Origin: CBCXVS01 sp965178525
Lineage (GTDB): Bacteria > Tectomicrobia > Entotheonellia > Entotheonellales > Entotheonellaceae
Direction: 5' to 3'
Length of the DNA stretch: 41,576 nt
NCBI GenBank assembly: GCA_965178525.1
Contig: CBCXVS010000021.1
Coordinates: 1-41,576 of the forward strand
Shown here: one piece after another, positions 1 to 8,202 of the stretch
Position numbering within the stretch: position 1 is the stretch's first letter
Layout of the letters: every line of letters starts with the position of its first letter
Notes under the pieces: model-generated
Databases searched by the model: none
What the model was told of the DNA's origin: nothing
What the model saw: the letters and a program-made list of their open reading frames with translations, nothing else
Translations under genes and position numbers: made by a program

Positions 1-165
1 GCCCTGAGAGGAATTATTCGTCCACCTCTCTCGTCCGAACCGGGTCGAACCCCGCGTCCAAAAGCGACGACCCCAGATCGCTCCCCTCATGACAAAACCC
101 CCTCATGTGTTGGGTCAACCGTTGATACGACATGCAGTTAGAGCTTCACTTAAGGCCATTCAGGT

Positions 166-858
166 TCAACGCCACAATTGTATGCGTTTGAACTGCTCGG
201 CTAGCGGCGTGCCGATTTTCTTGCCGACCACTTCATAGCGTGCACGCCACCGCGCCTCGCGTTCCTCACGTGACTGCTTCATCTGGCTAGCGTGGCAGTA
301 GAGGGCCTCCATCTTGGTGGAAAACGCGTCGGTAATATCGAGAAACGTATCCGGTTCCTCCGACCCCCAGAGCAAAACTTCCTGCACATGGTGGGGCTCC
401 AAGCCTTCGTGCAAATGTTCGGGGTATGCCAAGTGATCGCGCGCAGAGGGGAAAATCGCATCCAGCGTCACACGGCCACACACAAAGTGATCACGATGAC
501 GGATGTAGCGGCGGTGGGGGTCAACGGTGACGACCGTCTCCGGTTTATGTGTGCGAATCTGCCGCACGAGCATTTCCCTGAATTCGGAGGTCTCTTCCAG
601 ACCCTGGTCCGGCAAACGCAAAAATACCACCTCGGCCACACCCAGGACGTTGGCCGCTTTGCGCTGTTCTTCTTCCCGTAGCGCTGCCAAATCGGCAGGT
701 TTAACGCTGCGATCGCTGGTTCCTTTGTCGCCATTTGTACACACGGCGAGAACGATTTTGCGTCCCTGCTTCGTCCAGCGAGCGATGGTACCACCTGCTC
801 CGGATTCGGCGTCGTCAGGATGCGGTGTCACCACCAGAACCGGTGTTGCATGCTCCAT
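166..858 (-). CDS. PIG-L (LmbE-like) family zinc deacetylase
   Basis: The 230-aa protein starts with a hydrophobic strand followed by PHPDDAE at about residues 12-18, the metal-binding HPDD motif of the PIG-L/LmbE superfamily. The later RHRDH at about 120-124 supplies the third metal ligand. Family members remove N-acetyl groups from sugar conjugates such as GlcNAc-PI, GlcNAc-malate or mycothiol precursors; the substrate cannot be told from sequence. Length is normal for the family, and no signal peptide is visible, so it is probably cytoplasmic. An AGGAGG lies about 10 nt before the ATG. It follows the LLM oxidoreductase on the same strand after 52 nt, so the two are probably one operon. Confidence 0.9.
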   Translation of the reverse strand: MEHATPVLVVTPHPDDAESGAGGTIARWTKQGRKIVLAVCTNGDKGTSDRSVKPADLAALREEEQRKAANVLGVAEVVFLRLPDQGLEETSEFREMLVRQIRTHKPETVVTVDPHRRYIRHRDHFVCGRVTLDAIFPSARDHLAYPEHLHEGLEPHHVQEVLLWGSEEPDTFLDITDAFSTKMEALYCHASQMKQSREEREARWRARYEVVGKKIGTPLAEQFKRIQLWR

Positions 859-910
859 AAATACCTATCCTCCTTTTTTCTCGAACCCCTTTGCGTCCTT
901 GGCGGCTCCG

Positions 911-1954
911 TTATGTGAGCTTCGGGATCACCTTTTCATTAATCAACCGCAAGTTATTCAGCTGCAAGTCATACGACAATTGGCGGCCATAGTTCACCTC
1001 ATAGATCAGCTGTGTCAACTGCAGATCTTCCTGTAACTGACGCAGCCGATCCACCACGACCTCCGGGGTGCCATACGCGACCTTATCCCGTAGCCAATCA
1101 TCGTAACTCATGCTCCCCAGATGTTCTGCCTGCGCGTTCCAATCACCCGTCGTCCCTTCACGGGAAGCGCTGGCCGCGACGCGATCTTGCAGACCGCGCA
1201 TCGCGGCCATAGCGCTCTCCATGGGTTCGGCATAGGCCCGCTCGGCGGTCTCGGCCACGTACAACGGCACGCGCAGACCCACCTGCGCTGGACCCGCATG
1301 GCCGGCCTCTTTCCATGCCTGACGGTATTGGGCGATATACGGCCCCAACTCGGTCAAGGCGAACACCCGAGACGGGTTGATGATGATAGGATATCCCATC
1401 CGGCCGATGATGGGGAACGTCTCCTCCGAAGTGACACCGACGCGGATCGGCGGGTAGGGCGTCTGCAACGGTTTGGGCCGGACGCACAGATCCTCGCATC
1501 GGTAATAGGTCCCCTCGAAGGAGAAATTCTCCGTGGTCCAGGCCTGCAGGATCACCTCAAGGTACTCTTCGAACCGCGCCCGGCTCTCGGCAAAGGGCGA
1601 GTTGAAGCCATCGTGCGTTGAGGGAAAGGTGCCACGCCCGATACCAAATTCTACCCGGCCTTGACTGATGTGGTCCAACGTGGCAATTTCTTCGGCGATA
1701 CGTATCGGTTGAGCCAAGGGCAAGAGGACCACCGCGAGGCCAATACGTATGTGTTGCGTCCGGGCTGCGATGGCGCTGGCAATGGTGATCGGGGCGGACA
1801 GGACACTGATCGGGGAAAAATGGTACTCGGCCAGCCAGACCGAGTCCACACCGCAGACCTCGGCCTCGTCGACGAGGTCAAAACACTCGGCAAAGGCATC
1901 CTGATCGGGCATCCCTTCACGGCATGGAAACTCTATAAACAGTCCGAAGTCCAT
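911..1954 (-). CDS. LLM class flavin-dependent oxidoreductase (luciferase-like)
   Basis: The 347-aa protein starts MDFGLFIEFPCR and has the bacterial luciferase-like TIM-barrel pattern: SVWLAEYHF near residue 37, then IRIGLAVVLLPLAQPIRIAE, then GRVEFGIGRGTF. These are typical of FMN- or F420-dependent LLM monooxygenases that oxidise small organic substrates. The reading frame is open for 63 more codons upstream. I chose the ATG at 1954 because AAAGGGGGAG sits just before it and family homology begins there. It is the first gene of a likely operon with the PIG-L deacetylase and is divergent from the SagB-type gene. Substrate unknown. Confidence 0.9.
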   Translation of the reverse strand: MDFGLFIEFPCREGMPDQDAFAECFDLVDEAEVCGVDSVWLAEYHFSPISVLSAPITIASAIAARTQHIRIGLAVVLLPLAQPIRIAEEIATLDHISQGRVEFGIGRGTFPSTHDGFNSPFAESRARFEEYLEVILQAWTTENFSFEGTYYRCEDLCVRPKPLQTPYPPIRVGVTSEETFPIIGRMGYPIIINPSRVFALTELGPYIAQYRQAWKEAGHAGPAQVGLRVPLYVAETAERAYAEPMESAMAAMRGLQDRVAASASREGTTGDWNAQAEHLGSMSYDDWLRDKVAYGTPEVVVDRLRQLQEDLQLTQLIYEVNYGRQLSYDLQLNNLRLINEKVIPKLT

Positions 1955-2253
1955 GACTCCCCCTTTCTCGCCGCATCTGTAGCTCATATTGGACATACGT
2001 AAAGCTACGATGGTACATGAATTGCCATCCGCGTCAAGTGGCGGGGATAGGGTGCGGAACCACACGGCATGCGCCAGGTGGCGCTCGCCATCATCACCGG
2101 CCTCGGTCGTGCGGTCCCGTGCCGAAGATTGTGCAGCCGTCATCTTGCCTGCTCGATCGTCTTGACAACGTGCCCATCTCGCGTGAGCATGGAGCGTCTG
2201 CGAACCAAGCGATCGCGCGTCATATGGCGTATCGTCTGCAAAAGGAGCTAAGC
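1955..2253. other. Divergent intergenic region between LLM operon and SagB-type gene
   Basis: About 300 nt with no convincing gene. It must hold both divergent promoters. A perfect TTGACA is at 2162-2167 on the plus strand, but the hexamer 17 nt further (GAGCAT) is a poor -10, so no promoter is claimed. An AAGGAG ribosome site at 2242-2247 serves the GTG at 2254. Confidence 0.5.
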
Positions 2254-3828
2254 GTGAGCAATCGAGATATTGATAGCACGAACCTGTACCACGAATCGAC
2301 CAAACTTTTTTATTTGCCTCTACATCATAAACCGCCCGCGCATAAGCAATATACGGCGTTGTCCCCGCTCCCCCTGCCGACCGACTTGTCGTCCTTGGCG
2401 GTCTCGACGCTGGAAGCCATCGCGGGCGTCACGCGGTCTGCAAGCACCGCTCCAGGGCTTGACGTCACGGCTCTGGCCAACCTGCTCTACTTCTGTGCCG
2501 GGCGCATCCGGAAACGGCATTTCGCGGGAGCGGGCGAGGTCACCTTTCGGGCGGCGGCTTCAGCCGGAGGCCTCTATCCCATCGAGTTGTATGTCGTCTG
2601 CGGGGACTTGCCCGGCCTAGAAGCGGGTGTGTACCATTTTTCACCGGCTGATTTTGCCCTTCGCCGCCTGCGTCAGGGTGACTATCGTGGGACGCTTTCC
2701 CAGGCCGCTGGCGGCGACGCGACCCTGGCCACCGCCCCGGCAACGCTGATCTGTACCGCGGTTTTTTGGCGCAGCGCCTGGAAGTATCGCGTCCGCTCGT
2801 ATCGTTATTGTTTCTGGGACAATGGGACAATGCTGGCCAACCTGCTGGCGACCGCCACGGCGATGCGTCAGCCAGCCAGCGTATGCCTCGGCTTTGTCGA
2901 CATGGAGGTGAACCATCTGCTGGGTATTGATGGGCAACGGGAGGCCAGCATTTGCCTCGTACCCATCGGGCCACCTGAGGACTTACCCTCCCCGTCCAGC
3001 AGCGATACCGTGCCGTTGCTGGATGCTGAGACGGTGGCCTCATCTCAGGATGAAATCGACTACCCGGAGATCACCCGCATGCATGCCGCCTCCGTCCTGT
3101 CTACTTCTGAGGAAGCCATGGCATGGCGCGAAACGCTCGCGGCGCGGCCAGGACCGAGCACGCCGCCGCTGTACCCCCTCCAGCCTCTCGATATGACCCG
3201 ATTAACGCCGAACAGCCTGGGCGACGTCATCCGCCAGCGCGGCTCCACCCGCCGCTTTGCCCGCGAGCCCATTCTGTTCTCACAGCTCAGTGCGATTTGG
3301 GCTCATGCCACCACCGGCATACCCGCCGATTTTCTCGGCCAGAATGGCGCGAGTCTGCTCGATATCTATATGGTTGTCAATTCGGTGGAGGGGATTCCCA
3401 CCGGTAGCTATGTCTTTGTGCCCGCCGAGCAGGCGCTAGAACGCTTGCAAGAAGGCGCGTTCCGAGAAGAGGCCGGTCACTTGTGCTTCGAGCAAGCCCT
3501 GGGGGCTGATGCCAGCGTTGTCGTGTTCTTCATGGCTGATCTGGAGCGCGTGTTGCAACACTTCGGAAACCGGGGCTATCGTGCTGTCCAACTGGAAGCT
3601 GGAGCGGTGGGCGGGAAGATGTATCTGTGCGCCTATGCTTTGGGCTTGGGGGCCAGTGGGCTGACGTTCTTCGATGATGAGGTTACCGCATTTTTTGCGC
3701 CTCACAGTGCCGGTAAAAGTGCGATCTTTGTCGTTGCCCTGGGCCGCACGGCGCGTGAGAATCGGGTTCGGCCATTTAGGTCTCGGGTTGGCATGCGGAT
3801 CGATGCGCTGTCTCGTAAGGACGCTTGA
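2254..3828 (+). CDS. SagB/ThcOx-type dehydrogenase with two nitroreductase domains
   Basis: The 524-aa protein begins VSNRDIDSTNLYHESTK; the YHESTK segment is the usual opening of SagB-type dehydrogenases. Two nitroreductase-like domains follow. The first, about residues 60-260, includes RAAASAGGLYPIELYVV. The second, about 320-510, starts with GDVIRQRGSTRRFARE and ends with YLCAYALGLGASGLTFFDDEV. These FMN enzymes oxidise azolines in TOMM biosynthesis or act alone on unknown substrates. I chose the GTG at 2254 because AAGGAG lies 7 nt upstream; an ATG at 2224 is also in frame but has no ribosome site. No cyclodehydratase or precursor peptide lies nearby, so this is a stand-alone type. Confidence 0.85.
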   Translation: MSNRDIDSTNLYHESTKLFYLPLHHKPPAHKQYTALSPLPLPTDLSSLAVSTLEAIAGVTRSASTAPGLDVTALANLLYFCAGRIRKRHFAGAGEVTFRAAASAGGLYPIELYVVCGDLPGLEAGVYHFSPADFALRRLRQGDYRGTLSQAAGGDATLATAPATLICTAVFWRSAWKYRVRSYRYCFWDNGTMLANLLATATAMRQPASVCLGFVDMEVNHLLGIDGQREASICLVPIGPPEDLPSPSSSDTVPLLDAETVASSQDEIDYPEITRMHAASVLSTSEEAMAWRETLAARPGPSTPPLYPLQPLDMTRLTPNSLGDVIRQRGSTRRFAREPILFSQLSAIWAHATTGIPADFLGQNGASLLDIYMVVNSVEGIPTGSYVFVPAEQALERLQEGAFREEAGHLCFEQALGADASVVVFFMADLERVLQHFGNRGYRAVQLEAGAVGGKMYLCAYALGLGASGLTFFDDEVTAFFAPHSAGKSAIFVVALGRTARENRVRPFRSRVGMRIDALSRKDA

Positions 3829-3884
3829 GCGTAAGGAGATTTATTACGACGACAGGATTCACAAAATCGTATGCCGATGTTAGA

Positions 3885-3916
3885 CTTCCAAAGAAGTAGT
3901 CTTCCAAAGAAGTAGT
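3885..3916. repeat. Two perfect tandem copies of a 16-bp unit
   Basis: The unit CTTCCAAAGAAGTAGT occurs at 3885-3900 and again at 3901-3916 with no mismatch. Within the unit CTTCcaaaGAAG is a small dyad. It lies 32-63 nt upstream of the VapB-like antitoxin start, where an autorepressing antitoxin operator would be expected. Confidence 0.8.
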
Positions 3917-3947
3917 CGGCCTAGATGCATGCAGCAAGGAAGAACAC

Positions 3948-4226
3948 ATGGAGCAAGGCATCAAAGTCTCCGTGGATGATCAAGGGCGTATGGTTATACC
4001 GCCAATGCTCCAACATCGCCTAGGACTGTCGCCAGGAGCGACTCTCGTGGTTGAACAAGGGGAGGAGGGCCAGGTTTATCTGCGTCTCCAGACGGACGAG
4101 TCGAGGCTCGTCGACAAACAAGGTGTGACTGTTGTTCGAGCGCAACCGCTCGGCAGCTTGGCCCATGTCACGCGGTTTGAGCGTGATCGTCGCGTCTCTG
4201 TCTTAGTTGAGCGTCTGCAGCTGTGA
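3948..4226 (+). CDS. vapB: AbrB/MazE-type antitoxin (VapB-like)
   Basis: The 92-aa protein has the swapped-hairpin AbrB signature at its start: VSVDDQGRMVIPPMLQHRLG (residues 6-25), then LSPGATLVVEQ. Such antitoxins bind DNA as dimers, repress their own operon and use the C-terminal tail to block the partner toxin. The stop codon overlaps the GTG start of the next gene by four bases, the usual antitoxin-toxin coupling. A tandem 16-bp repeat just upstream is a plausible operator. AAGGAAGAACAC provides a ribosome site. Confidence 0.85.
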   Translation: MEQGIKVSVDDQGRMVIPPMLQHRLGLSPGATLVVEQGEEGQVYLRLQTDESRLVDKQGVTVVRAQPLGSLAHVTRFERDRRVSVLVERLQL

Positions 4227-4657
4227 GGTGCTTGCTAGACACGTCGGTACTGGTAGCCGCGATGGTTGAAGTGCATCCGGCTCATCACCGCGCCCTGCCC
4301 TGGCTCCAGCGGATCAAAGACGGCACGGATACGGGATTGGTCTCCGCGCATTCGTTGGCTGAACTGTACGCCATCCTGACGACTTTGCCGGTCCAGCCAC
4401 GTATTCCTCCCGCTCTTGCCCAGCAGTTGATCCAACGAAACGTCCTTGAGGTCTGCGAAATCATGAGCTTATCTGCACAAGACTATGAGACGGTCATCAC
4501 GCATCTGTCGGAGGAGAATGTTATTGGTGGCGCCACGTACGACGCATTGATTCTCCATGCCGCGCTGAAGACCGAAGTTCATCGTATCGTGACGCTCAAC
4601 GAGAGGGATTTTCGGAGAATCTATCCTCATCTTGCTGATAAGATTGCTTCCCCATGA
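4223..4657 (+). CDS. vapC: PIN-domain ribonuclease toxin (VapC-like)
   Basis: The 144-aa protein starts RCLLDTSVLVAA. Acidic PIN residues are visible: D6, E47 in SLAELYAIL, D107 in ATYDALI, and the TLNERDF segment at 124-130 for the last site. PIN toxins are Mg2+-dependent RNases that cut tRNA or rRNA when free of antitoxin. It starts with a GTG whose bases overlap the stop codon of the upstream antitoxin, so translation is coupled. Length is typical and all four acidic positions appear present, so it looks functional. Confidence 0.88.
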   Translation: MRCLLDTSVLVAAMVEVHPAHHRALPWLQRIKDGTDTGLVSAHSLAELYAILTTLPVQPRIPPALAQQLIQRNVLEVCEIMSLSAQDYETVITHLSEENVIGGATYDALILHAALKTEVHRIVTLNERDFRRIYPHLADKIASP

Positions 4658-4694
4658 CCTTAGAGCCCCAAAGTACTGGAGCAGGAGGAGTCAC

Positions 4695-4847
4695 ATGGAG
4701 TGGCCAGTTGACGGCTCGATGCTGCATCGTACAATGCCATGTAATTCTATACAGATGTACGCTGTAGAGTGTAGGCATAAGATGTGCCTGATCGCCTTGA
4801 TCCGGAGATCACTCAGATCAGCTGTACTCAATGGCTTTGTGCCGTAA
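4695..4847 (+). CDS. Possible 50-aa small protein with a strong ribosome site
   Basis: ATG at 4695 is preceded by GGAGGAG at 4684-4690 with 4-nt spacing, directly downstream of vapC. The product starts MEWPVDGSM and contains three cysteines and several basic residues. I recognise no family, and codon use is not clearly coding. It is listed only because of the ribosome site. Confidence 0.2.
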   Translation: MEWPVDGSMLHRTMPCNSIQMYAVECRHKMCLIALIRRSLRSAVLNGFVP

Positions 4848-4908
4848 TCTACCTCCAGTGAAGGTGCTTGAGGGCATGGGGCCGTCGAATACAAAGTGAG
4901 AGTGCCCC

Positions 4909-4938
4909 TTGAATATCGTGATCACTGTGCGAGATAAT
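4909..4938 (+). promoter_or_regulatory. Candidate sigma-70 promoter
   Basis: TTGAAT, 18 nt, then GATAAT resembles a -35/-10 pair. It points towards the DUF3800 gene 230 nt downstream. This is pattern matching only. Confidence 0.2.
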
Positions 4939-5170
4939 ATGCATTGATGTATTTTCAAATTGTCGGTGACATCTGGCATAATACGTCTCGCCGAGGTTCA
5001 TTGGTTTGCAGCCCATGGTATTGGCAAGAGGGAAATGTGTCTTAAACGTCATCTGGACGGAGAAGACATGGCCATCCCACACGCTGTCGCTCACACCTGA
5101 GCGGGGCCGTTAGGCGTCCGATATATGTTTTAAGCACGATTCGAACCCTGGAAAAAATTGGAGTAGATAT

Positions 5171-5916
5171 ATGGAATTCCTGTTCATGGATGAATCGGAT
5201 GACAATGGCTTGGCAGCCGGCAGCACCGACTATTGCATCTTAGCAGGGATTTCCATAGAAGCTAGATACTGGAAAGAATACTTCTGGAAAATACAGGATT
5301 TGCGAAGGCATGTGTCACAAAGATACGGAATAAAAGACTTTGAATTGAAAGGTTCTCATCTCTTTTCACATTGGGGTGCTTTTTTTAATTCTTTTTTGAA
5401 ACCGAGAGACTTAGCATGGATTTATAACCAATTGATTAATCTCATTTGCGATCCATTGACAGAGAATTTCGAAATTATCAAATCAAAAAGAGGTCTAAAA
5501 GACTCTGAGAAAGTGAATACAAAAATATGATAAAGACCTTCACTGAAGGGACGTGGAGAGAATTCTTGTCAATGTATGAACAGCATCTGTTAGAAAAATC
5601 TGAAAAATTTGGCTATCCGCATCATGCTATTGTCCATTTTGATTTTAATCCAGGTCAAGAGAGGCACGTAAGAAAAATAGTAAGAGAGTTTTCAAGAAAA
5701 TTGACTGTACAATTTGATTTTCCAACAGCCGGCATCGTTGAGGATATCGTTTTTCGTGATTCAAAAAGTTCCTACTTTATTCAATTGGCTGATGTACTTG
5801 CTTTTTCTATCAACAGGATTGTGGGTGGACAAAAGCAAAATGACGTTTTTACGATTCAAAGATCGATAGTGGAAAAATTAGGGGCGAAGGTTAAGAGAAT
5901 AGATGAGACCAACTGA
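5171..5916 (+). pseudogene. DUF3800 family protein split by a frameshift (or -1 recoding)
   Basis: Two ORFs together make one DUF3800 protein of about 248 aa. The first (5171-5530, 119 aa) starts MEFLFMDESDDNG and carries the conserved DES near its start. The second (5527-5916, 129 aa) ends with IVFRDSKSSYFIQLADVLAF, the C-terminal D-S-K..QLAD motif of the family. They meet at A5 (5521-5525) followed by ATATGA, where the stop TGA overlaps an ATG in the -1 frame. A one-base indel in the A-run is the simplest explanation; slippage or coupled translation is possible. DUF3800 proteins have an RNase-H-like look and often sit in mobile or defence contexts. The gene is clearly more AT-rich than its neighbours, which suggests transfer. 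Confidence 0.75.
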
Positions 5917-6321
5917 AAAGGGCTCCGAGATTCCTCCCGAAGCCCCTCTTCAGTATGGCGCGGCCTACACCACTCTATCGAATGGTCCGGTCGTGCAAGA
6001 TAAAGCTAATACGAGTTTCTCGGTTTGTCAAGAGCGATTGGGCAATCTTCGCCATCCTCGCTGTCACCAGCCGTCTCCCCGAGTCGTTGCCGGATGACTC
6101 GGTCATGCTCCCGTGGCATGTCCAGAGACACGAACCGGCCTGCACCGTCGGTGTGCAGCCATCTGCACTTGGATAGCTCGTATCAGCCACAACGACGTGC
6201 GAGATCTGGCGGGAATCGTACCAGGGTCGGTCATGCTCGATATTTCTATCCAAGGTCGGAGCGATCTTCTCTCCCCCACCTACTCTTCCGGATGAGGAAG
6301 GCGAGGCCCCAACGGAATGAG
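5917..6321. other. 405-nt spacer downstream of the ABC operon and DUF3800
   Basis: This lies between the 3' ends of two convergent transcripts. I see no recognisable gene. GGGCT...AGCCC (about 5919-5945) can form only a weak hairpin just after the DUF3800 stop. Minus-strand frames are open for up to 92 codons but match nothing I know. Confidence 0.4.
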
Positions 6322-8202
6322 CTAAGACACTATCTGATCCGCCGGCGTCGCGCCATTCTGACTCAGCCCATAGTTGACCGCATACAGCCGGGCGTAGACG
6401 CTCTGGCGCGCCAAGAGGTCCTCGTGCGTGCCGATTTCGGCCACGCGGCCATGGTCCAAGACCACGATCTTATCGGCGTTGCGAATGGTCGAGAGGCGGT
6501 GGGCAATCACAATCGAGGTCCGGTCCTCCAAAATACGCTTCAACGCGTTCTGAATGAGGATTTCCGTGTGCGTGTCAATATTGGCGGTGGCTTCGTCCAG
6601 AATCAGGATACGGGGATTGCCGACAATGGCACGGGCGAAGCTGAGCAGTTGCCGCTGGCCTACGCTCAAGTTCACGCCGCGCTCAGCCAGCGGGGTATCA
6701 TAGCCGTGCTCCAGCGCCATAATGAAGTCGTGCGCCCCGACCACTTGGGCCGCTGCCACTACGTCCGCATCGCTGGCGTCGGTGTGTACGTAGCGGATGT
6801 TGTCCTTGACCGTGCCCGAAAACAAATAGGGTTCCTGCAGCACCATGCTCATCTGCCGCACCAACGACTGGCGCTGCACCTGCCGGATGTCGAAGCCGTC
6901 TACGGTGATCCTGCCAGCGGTGACATCGGCGAAACGGTGCAATAACGAGACCAGTGTGCTCTTGCCGGCGCCGGTAGAGCCTACCAGGGCCACGTTTTCT
7001 CCGGGGTGGGTGTGCAAGTTGATGGCGTTGAGCACCTCGGCGCCCGGGACATAATGGAAGGAGACATCCTCCAAGGCGATCTCACCCTGGACTTCCGGCA
7101 TGGGACGTGCATCCGGCGCATCTTGGACTTCCGGCTGCACATCGATCAGCTCGAATATCCGTACCCCCGCCGCCATGGCCCGTTGCAACTGGCTGTACTG
7201 CATGGCCAACTGGCGCACCGGCTCGAAAAAGCGCTGCACCCACAAGGCAAAAGCCACCAGCACGCCCCAGGCGATCTGCTCGCGCTGCAGCAACAGACCG
7301 CCGACCAGGATGACGCCGAACCCCATGCCGATACCGGTCAAGAACTCCACGATGGGCTGTAGGGTCCCGGAGAAGCGGCTGGCCTCGAGGTTGGCCTCCA
7401 GGTATTCCTGGTTCAGACTGGTGAAATGCCTGAGATTTTCTTGTTGCCGGTTCAGGCTTTGCACCACGCGGATGCCGGTAATATTTTGGTTGTATTCGCC
7501 ATTGACCATGGCAATGGCGCGCCGGATGCGCATAAACGAGTGCCGGGCGAAGCGCTGCCAGTACGCCAAGATGCCAAAGAGCACCGGAATAATGCTCAGG
7601 CTGACCAGGGCGAGCTGCCAATCGATTAGCAGCATCGCGACAATAATGCCCCCCAGGCTGAGTATATCGGCCAGGGTGGTGACGAGCAGCTCGAACGTTT
7701 CTTGCAATTGCCCGACGTCGCTTTGGCTGCGCGACATGATACGTCCCACCGAGGTGCGGTGGAAGAAAGATGCAGACAGGGTCTGCAAGTGATTGAAGAT
7801 CTGGGTGCGCAAGGTATACAAAATACCCTGGCCCACTTTGGCAATGGAGACAAACTGGAGATAATTGGCGCCGAAGTGCACCAAAGTCACGCCTAAAAAC
7901 GCCAGCCCCACGACATGCAGGCGCCAGACCTCGCCACGGTTGATGCCCCAATTGATCCCGAACATAATGAGCAGCGGGATGCTCACATTCGCTGCCGTGT
8001 ACATGAAAACCGCGGCGAGGCTGAACCAGACATCGCGCTTGTACGGCGCCAGATACGTGATCAGGCGCATGACCACTTTGTTGTCATACACTTTGCCCAC
8101 CACCGTCTCATCCGTCAGATTGTCGGTCGTGGGCGCATGCATGCCCCCGGCATTCGTGCCCCGCAAGCCGCTCAGCATGCCGCCACCGCTACCGCCTCGC
8201 AT
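6322..8202 (-). CDS. ABC exporter half-transporter with canonical catalytic glutamate (second subunit)
   Basis: This 626-aa half-transporter has six predicted membrane helices (about residues 55-330) and a C-terminal ATPase. Walker A is GSTGAGKST (408-416), the Q-loop is in VLQEPYLFSG (about 456), Walker B is RILILDE with E537 present, and the H-loop is H568. The signature is LSVGQ (512-516) instead of LSGGQ. Its ATG follows the partner's stop codon with no gap. Together they should form a BmrCD/TM287-288-like heterodimeric multidrug or lipid exporter in the inner membrane. The altered LSVGQ faces the partner's Asp-for-Glu site, so the degenerate site is composed consistently. Substrate unknown. 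Confidence 0.93.
   Translation of the reverse strand: MRGGSGGGMLSGLRGTNAGGMHAPTTDNLTDETVVGKVYDNKVVMRLITYLAPYKRDVWFSLAAVFMYTAANVSIPLLIMFGINWGINRGEVWRLHVVGLAFLGVTLVHFGANYLQFVSIAKVGQGILYTLRTQIFNHLQTLSASFFHRTSVGRIMSRSQSDVGQLQETFELLVTTLADILSLGGIIVAMLLIDWQLALVSLSIIPVLFGILAYWQRFARHSFMRIRRAIAMVNGEYNQNITGIRVVQSLNRQQENLRHFTSLNQEYLEANLEASRFSGTLQPIVEFLTGIGMGFGVILVGGLLLQREQIAWGVLVAFALWVQRFFEPVRQLAMQYSQLQRAMAAGVRIFELIDVQPEVQDAPDARPMPEVQGEIALEDVSFHYVPGAEVLNAINLHTHPGENVALVGSTGAGKSTLVSLLHRFADVTAGRITVDGFDIRQVQRQSLVRQMSMVLQEPYLFSGTVKDNIRYVHTDASDADVVAAAQVVGAHDFIMALEHGYDTPLAERGVNLSVGQRQLLSFARAIVGNPRILILDEATANIDTHTEILIQNALKRILEDRTSIVIAHRLSTIRNADKIVVLDHGRVAEIGTHEDLLARQSVYARLYAVNYGLSQNGATPADQIVS

Larger units (their letters stand above)
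4658..5170. other. 512-nt spacer between VapBC and DUF3800 gene
   Basis: No recognisable gene. It holds a weak small ORF (4695-4847) and a promoter-like pair at 4909-4938, both listed separately. Base composition changes from GC-rich to AT-rich towards 5100, matching the AT-rich DUF3800 gene that follows and suggesting a junction of different origin. Confidence 0.5.

Noticed and set aside
30..60. tRNA T-arm-like GGGTCGAACCCC
   Set aside because: The T-loop consensus is not met and no cloverleaf can be formed around it.
2254..3828. A TOMM/RiPP cluster around the SagB-type gene
   Set aside because: No cyclodehydratase, docking protein or precursor peptide was found on either side.
6025..7792. 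Long plus-strand frames opposite the second ABC subunit
   Set aside because: They mirror conserved ABC motifs on the other strand and lack ribosome sites.
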